DNA of 8,779 nucleotides from an uncultured Clostridium sp. (GCA_947568605.1 CANOPV010000028.1:1-8779); one strand, 5' to 3'; shown: positions 1 through 7,544, counted from the stretch's first letter. A program made the numbers and translations. Notes: generated by a model not told the origin, from the sequence alone.

Positions 1-1
1 T

Positions 2-967
2 ATATATGCTATTTTTTGGTCTAATATTATAAGTAATGCTTTTTTTATAATCTTTGCGATTTTTACTTTTAAAATATATAAGAAATTTGATTTTAAATTA
101 ATTTCGTGGAAATTTCAAAAAAAATTTTTGAAATATGGAATACCTATGATTGGAGTATGGGGAATGAGTTGGATAATGCACTACTCCGATAGATATTTAA
201 TAAATTTCTTTTATTCATCAACAGAAGTTGGAATATATGATATAGCATATAGAATTACAGAAAGTTCTATTAATATGATTGTTAATTCTTTACAATTAGC
301 TATGTTTCCAATTTTGATAAGTACTTGGAATACCAAAGGTAAAGAAGAGACAGAAGAACAAATGGGAAAAATACTAGATTATTTTTCTTTATTAGTAATA
401 CCAGCGATTTTTGGATTAATTGGAATTAGAAAAAATTTATATGGAACAGTATTAGGAGAAAATTATTCATCTGGAGCAAATGTAATAATGTATATTGCTA
501 TTTCTTCATTTTTCTTAGGATTTAATAATTTTATTTATAAATTTTGGCAACTAAAAGAAAAAACAAATAAAATTTTAATATTTATGATTATATCAGTAAT
601 AGTTAATATTGGGTTAAATATAATATTCATTCCGATTTATGGATTTGAAGTAGCAGCTATTACAACATTAATTTCATATTTTATATCTACTATTCTAGTA
701 ATAGTATTTACTATAAAAGAATTTAAGATAAAATTAAATATTTTAAAATTACTATTAATTTGTTTTTCGAGTATAATTATGTATATATTTATTTACCTAA
801 TGCAAAGATTTATATCAAATTTATTTATGTTAATATTAGTAATTATTTTTAGCATAGTAATATATATAATTTTAATAACTATATTTGGTTTAGTAAATGA
901 AGAAAAAGAAATAATAATTAATCTTATAACAAAAAAATTCTTGAAAGGAAAAAAAAATGAAAAATAA
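2..967 (+). CDS. Wzx-type oligosaccharide flippase, 5'-truncated (C-terminal part)
   Basis: This is the C-terminal 321 residues of a multi-pass membrane protein of the polysaccharide flippase (Wzx/MATE-like) family, which moves undecaprenyl-linked repeat units across the cytoplasmic membrane. The frame is open from base 2 with no stop. The TTG at 128 is internal, because the codons before it already read as a membrane helix followed by a basic loop. The segment KYGIPMIG...WIMHYSDRYLINFFYSS is typical of the start of the second half of such flippases, where a helix pair is followed by a conserved D-R-Y-L. After it come several hydrophobic helices separated by short charged loops, and the protein ends in a lysine-rich tail (KKFLKGKKNEK). 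The stop codon is TAA. The last 11 bases overlap the next gene, which suggests translational coupling. Family assignment is firm; the transported glycan is unknown. Confidence 0.88.
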   Translation: MYAIFWSNIISNAFFIIFAIFTFKIYKKFDFKLISWKFQKKFLKYGIPMIGVWGMSWIMHYSDRYLINFFYSSTEVGIYDIAYRITESSINMIVNSLQLAMFPILISTWNTKGKEETEEQMGKILDYFSLLVIPAIFGLIGIRKNLYGTVLGENYSSGANVIMYIAISSFFLGFNNFIYKFWQLKEKTNKILIFMIISVIVNIGLNIIFIPIYGFEVAAITTLISYFISTILVIVFTIKEFKIKLNILKLLLICFSSIIMYIFIYLMQRFISNLFMLILVIIFSIVIYIILITIFGLVNEEKEIIINLITKKFLKGKKNEK

Positions 968-2222
968 ATTTGATATTAAAGACATATTTATAAAATTAAA
1001 TAAAGAAAATATTAAATATATATTATTAAGAGGATATATACCTATTAAAGAAATTTATGAATCACAAGATATAGATATATATGTAAAGAAGGAAGATAGA
1101 AAAAAATTAAAAAAAATATTATTAGATAATAATTGGAAAATTTCTAAAATAAATACAACTAGATATCCACATGAACAGTATAATATATTAGTTGATAATA
1201 GAATATATAAGTTAGATATTGTATATGGAATTTATTATACTACTAGTTTAAAACATTTTAAGTACGAAAATAAAATATTACAAGGTACAAGAAAAAGAGA
1301 AGATATAAATATTCCAAATACAATTACAGCATTAATTTTATTTTGTTTACATATTCTATATGACAAAGGTATTTTAACAGAAAAAAATAAAGTTAGATTA
1401 AAATCTATGTATAATGATTATTTAGAAAGTAATAAAGATACTATATATTTGACCAATATTTTTACCGATTATTTTGAAAATATAATACAACAAATGTGTA
1501 AGGATACTATAGAAAATACAAATTATAAAATAAAAACATATATAAAATATATAAATAATTTAAATTTATTAAAATCAAATATATTTAGAAATATATTTTG
1601 CAATTTTTTTACTAAGATAAGAAAGATTATAAAAAAAATATGGAGAAGACTTTCTAAAAAAAGTATATGTATAATTGGAGTAGATGGTACAGGAAAAACA
1701 ACGACTATTGAAAATATTCAAAAAATATTGACCGATAAAGCAATAGTTCAATATATGGGATATAAGAATTTTAAAACTAAAAAAGCCAAGAGATACTTTT
1801 CTTCAAATAAAAAAGGATTTGTACATCAATTAAGAATATTTTTTATACTATATTATGAAATGTTATATAGATATTTTGAATGTAGATTTAGCAATAAAAT
1901 AGTATTATTTGATAGATATGTAGACGAGATATTTATAAATAGAAATAAATTTTCTAAATTGGTATATAAAATATTATTCAAATATATGTTTCCAAGACCA
2001 AAAATAATATATTATTTATATTGTTCATCTGAATCTTCTTTAAGCAGAAAAGATGATATAGAAGATAAGGATAAGTTTAAATTAATGAAAAAAAGATTTG
2101 ATAAAGAACTTTTAAATAATAAAAAATGTAAATGTATAAATACTGATATTAAAAATGAAGATGAGGTTTTATATGAAATAATATATGATCTAAATGAAAG
2201 TATTATAAAATATATTATTTAG
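957..2222 (+). CDS. Fusion protein: nucleotidyltransferase-like domain plus thymidylate-kinase-like P-loop domain
   Basis: This is a 421-residue protein with two recognisable halves. The N-terminal half (about 10-140) has an LLRG motif (23-26), a Q-D-I-D-I-Y-V strand (D38, D40) and a later K-L-D-I-V strand (D87). This resembles the acidic triad of uncharacterised minimal nucleotidyltransferases (NTP_transf_5-like). The C-terminal half (about 235-415) has a canonical Walker A loop, GVDGTGKT at 241-248, and an F-D-R-Y-V-D-E motif at 318-324 like the DRY/DRS motif of dTMP kinases. A charged, lid-like stretch follows at about 363-385. No signal peptide is visible, so it is probably cytosolic, though residues 203-233 are basic and may sit near the membrane. 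It overlaps the flippase gene by 11 bases and precedes an acyltransferase. That context favours a role in glycan or precursor modification over dTTP synthesis, but this is inference and the substrate is unknown. Base composition is extremely AT-rich, with Leu almost always TTA. Stop codon TAG. Confidence 0.8.
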   Translation: MKNKFDIKDIFIKLNKENIKYILLRGYIPIKEIYESQDIDIYVKKEDRKKLKKILLDNNWKISKINTTRYPHEQYNILVDNRIYKLDIVYGIYYTTSLKHFKYENKILQGTRKREDINIPNTITALILFCLHILYDKGILTEKNKVRLKSMYNDYLESNKDTIYLTNIFTDYFENIIQQMCKDTIENTNYKIKTYIKYINNLNLLKSNIFRNIFCNFFTKIRKIIKKIWRRLSKKSICIIGVDGTGKTTTIENIQKILTDKAIVQYMGYKNFKTKKAKRYFSSNKKGFVHQLRIFFILYYEMLYRYFECRFSNKIVLFDRYVDEIFINRNKFSKLVYKILFKYMFPRPKIIYYLYCSSESSLSRKDDIEDKDKFKLMKKRFDKELLNNKKCKCINTDIKNEDEVLYEIIYDLNESIIKYII

Positions 2223-2245
2223 ATATTTTAATAGAAGGGATAAAT

Positions 2246-3256
2246 ATGAAAATAAGAAATAATTCAATAGATATTTTTAGATTAGTTTCTGCTATTTTAG
2301 TTGTATCAATACATACAGTTCCACTTGTAGAAGTAAATCATAATATTAGTTATATTATTACTTATATTATACCTCGAATTGCTGTACCATTTTTCTTTTG
2401 TGTATCAGGTTATTATTATGTAAAAAAATTGAAAAATAGTGATGATGTAAAAAATATATTGATAAATACATTAAAAAAGTTATTGGTAGTATATATAATA
2501 TGGAGTATAATATATTTTGCTAAAGACTTTATCATTATATTAAAAAATAATGATTCAATATATAACTTTATAATAAAGTGTATTAAAAATTTTTTTATTT
2601 ATGGTTCATATATTCAATTATGGTATTTTCCAGCATTAATGTATTCATTAATAATTATAACTATATTTATTAAAAGAAATCATGTGAAAATTTTATTTAT
2701 AATTTCTATTATTTTATATATTATAGGATGTCTAGGATGTTCTTGGTATGTAATTGGTAATTACATACCATTAATTAATAAATTAATTAATGGTCAACAA
2801 TTTATTGTAATAAGAAGAATATTTTTAACTGGATTGCCATTTACTGTATTAGGTTATTTTATAAATTCAACAGAACAAAAGTTTAATATAAAAAATAGAA
2901 GAAACTTATTAATTTTAAGCATATTGTTATTTATTATAGAAAATACATTAGTAATACATTTAAATCTGCAAAAAAATGTTGTAATATCATTATCATTATA
3001 TGTTTTTCTATATTTTATAATGATAAATTTATTAACAAACCCAATGAATTATAATGAAAAAATATCAAATTTTGCTTATTATTCAAGAGGAATTGCAAAT
3101 TTTACATATTATGTACATCCATTATTTATAGGTATATTAGATAATTTTAATTTATCTAATACAATAATATTTATTACAACAATATTTTTAACTATAATAA
3201 TTGGTATTATTATAGTTAAGATTAATAACAAAAATTTAAATAAATTGATTTATTAA
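2246..3256 (+). CDS. Membrane acyltransferase, acyltransferase 3 family (probable glycan O-acetyltransferase)
   Basis: This is a 336-residue integral membrane protein with about ten hydrophobic segments. The opening, S-I-D-I-F-R-L-V followed by V-S-I-H-T (His23), is the signature of the acyltransferase 3 family. So are R-I-A-V-P-F-F-F-C-V-S-G-Y-Y (about 45-58), an L-W-Y-F-P-A-L-M segment around 125, and Y-Y-V-H-P-L-F near 290. Family members move acetyl or succinyl groups onto sugars of surface polysaccharides. The length is normal for a stand-alone family member, and there is no extra extracytoplasmic SGNH domain. A GAAGGGA ribosome site lies at 2234-2240, five bases before the ATG. The gap to the upstream gene is only 23 bases, so it is probably co-transcribed with it. 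Stop codon TAA. Family is clear; acyl donor and target sugar are not determined. Confidence 0.87.
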   Translation: MKIRNNSIDIFRLVSAILVVSIHTVPLVEVNHNISYIITYIIPRIAVPFFFCVSGYYYVKKLKNSDDVKNILINTLKKLLVVYIIWSIIYFAKDFIIILKNNDSIYNFIIKCIKNFFIYGSYIQLWYFPALMYSLIIITIFIKRNHVKILFIISIILYIIGCLGCSWYVIGNYIPLINKLINGQQFIVIRRIFLTGLPFTVLGYFINSTEQKFNIKNRRNLLILSILLFIIENTLVIHLNLQKNVVISLSLYVFLYFIMINLLTNPMNYNEKISNFAYYSRGIANFTYYVHPLFIGILDNFNLSNTIIFITTIFLTIIIGIIIVKINNKNLNKLIY

Positions 3257-3262
3257 TTGTTA

Positions 3263-3291
3263 TTGACTTATTAAATAAATTAGTATAAAAT
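3263..3291 (+). promoter_or_regulatory. Candidate sigma-A-type promoter for the MBL-dockerin gene
   Basis: TTGACT at 3263-3268 is followed by TAAAAT at 3286-3291 with a 17-base spacer. An overlapping TATAAA at 3284-3289 would give a 15-base spacer. It lies in the 66-base gap after the acyltransferase and just upstream of a GGAGG ribosome site at 3314-3318. The region is so AT-rich that -10-like hexamers are common by chance, so the call rests mainly on the good -35 match and the spacing. Confidence 0.45.
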
Positions 3292-3322
3292 AAAAAATAA
3301 TAATAGTTTTTTTGGAGGAAAA

Positions 3323-5050
3323 ATGAAGAAAAAAGTAATATTTATTATATTTTTATTAGTGTTTTCTTTGATTTCAAATAAATCAATTGGAGTTTCTAAT
3401 GAGAATGTAACTAAATTATATTTTTTATCAGAAATTAATAATATTAGATATGAAAAAACAGGTGACTGGTATGCTGATTGTATTTTACTAGAAAATTATG
3501 ATGTACGAACGACAAAGAAAAAGTTTGCTCTAATTGATACTGGAATGTCACATACAGAAAGTGAGATGCTGGAGTTTTTAAAGAATAAAGGTGTAAATAA
3601 GCTTGAATTTGTGTTAATAACTCATTGCCATTTAGACCATATTGGCGGAATAGAAATGTTACTAAATAATATAAAAGTTGATACATTATATATTAAAGAG
3701 ATAGATAAAATATATGTAAATTCATATATAAGCCAATCAAATTATGATAATGCATTAAAGTTATCTGCTGAAAAAGGTATAAAGATTATATGAAAATATA
3801 TATTTTATGGTCCATCAACTACTATTAGTGAAGAAGAAAGAATATACAATAATAATTATGTAAATTCGTTTAACAATGAAAATACAAAATTTAAATTTGG
3901 AAATGCTAATATTGAAATAGTAAATTGGGAAATACAATATGATGAAAATGGAAAAAGAATAGTTACACAAGGCGAAAATGAAAATTCATTGGGTATATTA
4001 TTGACACAAGGAAATAAAAAAGTATTTTTAGCTGGAGACATTAATAATTTGGATGGAGATGAAGATAGAATAGGTCCTATTATAGGAAAAGTCGACTTTT
4101 TGAAAGTAGGACATCATGGATTTGGAGGATCAAGTACTACTAACTTTCTAAAATGTTTATCACCAAAGTACGCATTAATAACAAATTCATATATTAGTGC
4201 TAATGCGACTATAATGGAAAGGCTAAAAAAATTAGATATAGAGTACCACTTTTCTACTGAGGATAAAACATCAGTAATAGCAATAATTACTGATAATGAT
4301 GTTAGTATAAAATACGAACATACAAATTGTGAAAAATATATTTCAGGAGAAATGAAGTATGTAGCAGATATTTGGGAACCAGAAATAAATGTTACATATA
4401 GTACAAAAAATACTACAAATACTTATGTAGAAGTAAGTATAAATTCAAATGAAGAATTACGAAGTGTTAAAGGATGGACTCTATCAAATGACAAGTTAAA
4501 ACTAACCAAAAAATATATTGAAAATGCAACAGAAATAGTAACAGTAAGAGATTTAGCAGGAAATGAAACTACTGCATATATTGAAGTTTCAAATATTAAA
4601 AATTCTGATGAGTTTAAAATTAATAAATTGGAGAATACGTATACTTTAACGGGAGTAGATTATAAAAATAACACAGTAAATAGATTTTTACAAATGGCGG
4701 ATTTCGATGGAATTTATAATATTAACTTATATGATGATAATCAAGAAATTATAAATAGTGATAAAATATCTACTGGAAGTACATTAAGATTATATAATGA
4801 AGAAAATAATATTTCTCAAGACTATACAATTGTTATATATGGGGACACTAATGGAGATGGTAGACTTACAGCATTAGATGCTTTATATATAATAAAAAAT
4901 AAACTAGGAGAGAAGAAATTTAGTAATGAAATATATAAAGAAGCAGGAAGAATAACTGAGTCAACACGTAAACAAAAAACTGAACCATTAGCAATTGATG
5001 CATTATCTATTATTGAAGCAAAGTTAGGTAAATATGAAATTAAGCAATAG
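3323..5050 (+). CDS. Secreted ComEC-like metallo-beta-lactamase-fold protein with Ig-like region and C-terminal dockerin; interrupted by in-frame TGA
   Basis: The reading frame is open for 575 codons except for a TGA at 3791-3793 (codon 157); both sides are in the same frame. Residues 1-23 form a signal peptide (KKK, hydrophobic core, small residues near 23). The metal-binding motif T-H-C-H-L-D-H-I-G-G lies at 100-109. After the TGA come L-A-G-D (D239) and V-G-H-H-G at 262-266, the remaining conserved sites of ComEC-type MBL domains, so neither half is a complete enzyme. Residues about 355-423 look like a bacterial Ig-like domain (D-L-A-G-N). About 430-505 resembles the small domain often found before dockerins. 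Residues 507-529 are a dockerin calcium loop and helix (G-D-T-N-G-D-G-R-L), with a degenerate second repeat at about 539-569. It is predicted to be an exported, scaffold- or surface-associated hydrolase of unknown substrate. Start ATG with GGAGG four bases upstream; stop TAG. It may be a recent pseudogene, a base error or a recoded gene. A restart at TTG 3989 would lack the signal peptide and HxHxDH. Confidence 0.82.
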
Positions 5051-5143
5051 ATTTAAAATGAGAAAATAAAAATTACATCTATATATTTTGGAGACTTTAA
5101 TTGAAAGAAATAGAGAAATTGTATAAAAATATATATTAAAAAA

Positions 5144-5168
5144 CGTGATTAAATCACGCTTTTTTTTT
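5144..5168 (+). terminator. Intrinsic terminator after the MBL-dockerin gene
   Basis: CGTGAT (5144-5149) pairs with ATCACG (5153-5158) across a three-base loop. One C and a run of nine T (5160-5168) follow. An A-run just upstream (5138-5143) means it could also work for transcripts from the other direction. It lies about 95 bases after the stop codon. Confidence 0.85.
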
Positions 5169-5178
5169 AAGGAAAGCT

Positions 5179-5200
5179 CTACCTATTTATAAATAGGTAG
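5179..5200. repeat. Perfect 22-base palindrome
   Basis: CTACCTATTTA at 5179-5189 is followed directly by its exact reverse complement (5190-5200). Flanking GCTC (5176-5179) can alternatively pair with GAGC (5211-5214), and the copy of GTAG at 5207-5210 competes with GTAG at 5197-5200, so two mutually exclusive folds are possible. It could be a protein-binding operator for the downstream operon or part of a structured RNA; nothing in the sequence decides between these. Confidence 0.6.
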
Positions 5201-5230
5201 AAAAATGTAGGAGCAATTTTAATTACTCGC

Positions 5231-5250
5231 GTGGCGAAGCCACTTTTGTT
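5231..5250 (+). terminator. Short GC-rich hairpin with T-rich tail (possible second terminator)
   Basis: GTGGC (5231-5235) pairs with GCCAC (5239-5243) over a GAA loop, then TTTTGTTT follows. On the opposite strand the loop reads TTC closed by C-G, close to a stable UUCG-type hairpin. The T-run is broken and short, so termination would be weaker than at 5144-5168. It stands out because such GC-rich sequence is rare in this window. Confidence 0.45.
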
Positions 5251-5356
5251 TATATAATATAAATATTTTATGTAAGTGATAATTGTATAAATATTATTTT
5301 TTTCATAAAATTCCCAAAACCCCTTTACTAAATAATACTTTTATTATAAAATTACA

Positions 5357-5367
5357 TATAATATAAT
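5357..5367 (+). promoter_or_regulatory. Candidate -10 elements for the TagO-like operon
   Basis: Two overlapping TATAAT hexamers occur at 5357-5362 and 5362-5367, 40-50 bases before the start codon at 5408. No convincing -35 is seen at 16-18 bases upstream (TACTTT at 5336-5341 is the nearest), so promoter identity is tentative. A promoter is expected here because strong terminator structures lie just upstream. Confidence 0.4.
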
Positions 5368-5407
5368 CTAAAAAAATAAATAACAAAACAAAGAGAGGTT
5401 ATATATT

Positions 5408-6500
5408 ATGTGGGGAGATATAGTAATAGCATTTTTATTAGAATTTATAACAGCATTTGTAATAACGCCATATACAATAAGACTAGCAAAAAAATTAGGG
5501 GCAGAAGATGACCCAAAAGACGAAAGAAGAATAAATAAAGTAATAATGCCACGATTACGGTGGACTAGCAGTAATAGCAGGATTTATAGTATCAATAATA
5601 TACTTATTATCAATAATGAGTATAGAAGGAAGTATAGAATTATTTGCAGAAGAACAATATTATATAAAACTAATAGGATTTATAATAGGAATAATAATAT
5701 TAGGAATAACCTGTTTTATAGACGATGTAAAAGGAGTACGAGCAATAATAAAACTATTTGCACAAATACTTGCAGCAATAGTTGTAGTAGCAAGCGGAAT
5801 AAAAATAGATGTAATAGATATTCCGTGGTTAGACACAATAGGACTAAACGAAGCATTTTCAACAATACTTACTATTGGATGGATAGTAGGAATAACAAAT
5901 GCAATAAACTTAATAGATGGACTAGATGGGCTATCATCTGGAATAACATTAATATCTTGTTTATCATTATTAATAATATTTGTATTAAATGGTTCGCCAT
6001 TAATTGCTGTAATATTAATAACAGCATTAGCAGGAGGAATAGTTGGATTTTTACCATTTAATTTTAATCCAGCAAAAACATTTATAGGAGATACAGGCTC
6101 AAACTTTTTAGGATTTAGTTTAGCAGTAATATCAATACTAGGAGTAGCAAAGACCTATACAGCAGTAGTAGTTATAGCACCATTAATAATATTAGCATTA
6201 CCAATATTTGACACTTTATTTGCTATAGTAAGAAGAATAATAAAAGGGAAATCTTTAAAAGCAATACTAGCAGCAGATAGAGGACATTTACATCATAAAC
6301 TTATGGACAAAGGATACACTCAAAAACAAGCAGTTCTAATACTATACGGACTAAGTGCAACATTAGGGATGTTTGCAATAATTCTTTTAGAAAGTGGAAT
6401 TTGGAAAGCATTATCATTTATATTAATGATTTTAGCAATAATTGCAATAGGATATAAAGATATTTTTAATAAGAATATTAACGAAGAAGATAACGAGTAA
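5408..6500 (+). CDS. tagO: Undecaprenyl-phosphate sugar-1-phosphate transferase (TagO/WecA/MraY family), reading frame split by +1 shift at CGG (5558)
   Basis: This membrane enzyme would transfer a sugar-1-phosphate (often GlcNAc-1-P) from a UDP-sugar to undecaprenyl phosphate, initiating teichoic acid or polysaccharide assembly. The first 50 codons (5408-5557) end in I-M-P-R-L; the next in-frame codon is CGG. Omitting C5558 gives G-G-L-A-V-I-A-G-F, completing the P-R-x-G-G motif expected at this place in the family, and the frame then stays open to TAA at 6500. The corrected protein is 363 residues, a normal length. It carries F-I-D-D-V-K (D105, D106), N-L-I-D-G-L-D-G (N167, D170, D173), I-G-D-T-G-S (227-231), I-F-D-T (D268) and H-L-H-H (293-296), which are all the family's signatures. 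Without the shift, the frame runs as low-complexity nonsense to 6061. Ribosome site GAGAGG at 5393-5398, nine bases before ATG. Leu CTA is commoner here than in the first operon. TagO versus WecA naming is a family-level choice. Confidence 0.87.
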
Positions 6501-6509
6501 GGTGAAGAA

Positions 6510-7485
6510 ATGGAAACAGATAAAAATGATTTAATAAGTATAGTAATTCCAATTTACAATGTTCAAGATTACTTAGAAAGATGTATACAATCTATAATAT
6601 CACAAACATATAAAAATATAGAAATAATATTAGTAGATGATGGTGCAACTGATAATTCAGGAAAACTATGTGATGAATATCTAAAAAAAGATGAAAGAAT
6701 AAAAGTAATACACAAAGAAAATGGAGGACTTTCTGATGCAAGAAATGTAGGAAAAGAAAATGCAAATGGAAAATACATTGCATTTATAGATTCAGACGAT
6801 TATATACGGACAAAATTTTATAGAAATCTTGTATAAAATGTGTATAGAAAATGATGCAAATATTGCACAATGCTCTTATGAAATAGTAACAGATGACAAA
6901 AAAGAAAATATTGAAAATAACATAGAAATAAAAGAAGAAAAATTATCTGAAAAAGAAGCAATTTGTAGAATATTTAGTAAAGAAAATGTAGAATATACAG
7001 TCGCTTGGAACAAATTATATAAAACGAAATTATTCAATGATATAAAATATCCAAAAGGAAAATTACACGAAGATGAAGCAACAACATATAAACTTTTTTA
7101 TGAAGCAAAAAAAATTGTTACAACAAATTTAAAATTATATTATTATTATATAAGACAAAACAGTATAACAAATAAAAAATACACATTAAAAAGATTAGAC
7201 TTTATTGATGAAATTGAAGAACAATTAAAATTTTTTAAAGACAGAAATGAAGAAGAATTATATATAGAAGCATATTATAGATATTCTAGAAGTTTAATAC
7301 AGTGCTATTATAAATGCAAAAAAAATATAGAAAATTCAGAAGATGTACAAAAAGACTTATTAAATAAATATAAAATAAGTGTAAAATATTTAATAAATAA
7401 AAAAATTAGTATTAAAAGAAAGATAATAATACTATTTGGATATTTATTTCCAAATTTATATGGAAGATTATTCGTAAAACAATAA
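6510..7485 (+). CDS. Family 2 glycosyltransferase, reading frame split by +1 shift at CGG (6807)
   Basis: This is a cytosolic GT-A fold glycosyltransferase that would add a sugar to the lipid-linked intermediate. The first 99 codons carry the classic start (I-S-I-V-I-P-I-Y-N-V), L-V-D-D-G-A-T-D-N-S (41-50), E-N-G-G-L-S-D-A-R-N (70-79) and the metal-binding F-I-D-S-D-D-Y-I (92-99). The next codon is CGG, after which this frame stops at TAA 6834-6836. Omitting C6807 continues as G-Q-N-F-I-E-I-L-Y-K-M-C, matching the spacing usual after S-D-D-Y-I in the family. The frame then runs to TAA at 7485, giving 324 residues. The second part has A-W-N-K-L-Y (165-170) and H-E-D-E (186-189), normal for GT2 enzymes of surface-glycan loci, and a basic C-terminus. 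It starts nine bases after the TagO-like gene with ribosome site AAGGTG, so it lies in the same operon. Acceptor and donor sugars are unknown. Confidence 0.85.
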
Positions 7486-7502
7486 TACAGTTTATATTAA
7501 AT

Positions 7503-7539
7503 GCAATTTGAACTAGAAAGTATTTAAAAATTGCTTTTT
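7503..7539 (+). terminator. Weak possible terminator after the GT2 gene
   Basis: GCAATTT (7503-7509) can pair with AAATTGC (7528-7534) over an 18-base loop, followed by five T (7535-7539). The stem is AT-rich and the loop long, so it may be inefficient or a chance match. It lies 18 bases after the GT2 stop, in the 204-base gap before the next gene. Confidence 0.35.
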
Positions 7540-7544
7540 AAGAC

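Larger units (their letters stand above)
5051..5407. other. Gene-free region (357 bases) between the MBL-dockerin gene and the TagO-like gene
   Basis: No credible protein gene is present on either strand. Reading 5' to 3' it holds a clear intrinsic terminator (5144-5168), a perfect 22-base palindrome (5179-5200), a small imperfect hairpin (about 5211-5228), a short GC-rich hairpin with a T-run (5231-5250), and an AT-rich stretch with TATAAT hexamers and a good ribosome site (5393-5398) serving the next gene. It divides two transcription units. The four hairpins within about 110 bases could be stacked terminators, a structured leader RNA or an intergenic repeat element. Confidence 0.7.

Noticed and set aside
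3444..3686. Minus-strand open frame inside the MBL gene
   Set aside because: It is antisense to the conserved signal-to-metal-site region, has no family signature and no convincing ribosome site.
3791..3793. Genetic code 4 (UGA as tryptophan)
   Set aside because: An AT-rich genome with that code should use TGA for most Trp codons. Here Trp is TGG throughout the genes and only one in-frame TGA occurs.
3791..3806. Selenocysteine or readthrough signal at the TGA (AT-only palindrome follows directly)
   Set aside because: The following inverted repeat is pure A/T with almost no loop, the codon is not at a catalytic position, and no SECIS-like stem is apparent.
5101..5139. Possible 12-codon leader peptide (TTG start, GGAGA upstream) just before the terminator
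   Set aside because: Too short to support, with a non-ATG start and no regulatory codon run; it lies after the MBL stop and before a plain terminator, so chance is more likely.
5872..6057. Minus-strand leucine-rich open frame inside the TagO-like gene
   Set aside because: It is a reverse-strand shadow of Ile/Asn-rich codons. The same applies to minus-strand frames at 3856-4041, 6569-6783, 7553-7741, 7845-8219 and 8396-8731.
5561..6061. Continuation of the first TagO-like frame past the CGG to 6061 as a separate protein
   Set aside because: After codon 50 the translation is low-complexity Asn/Arg/Ile-rich and matches nothing, while the +1 frame carries every family motif. It stays open only because of codon bias in the real gene.
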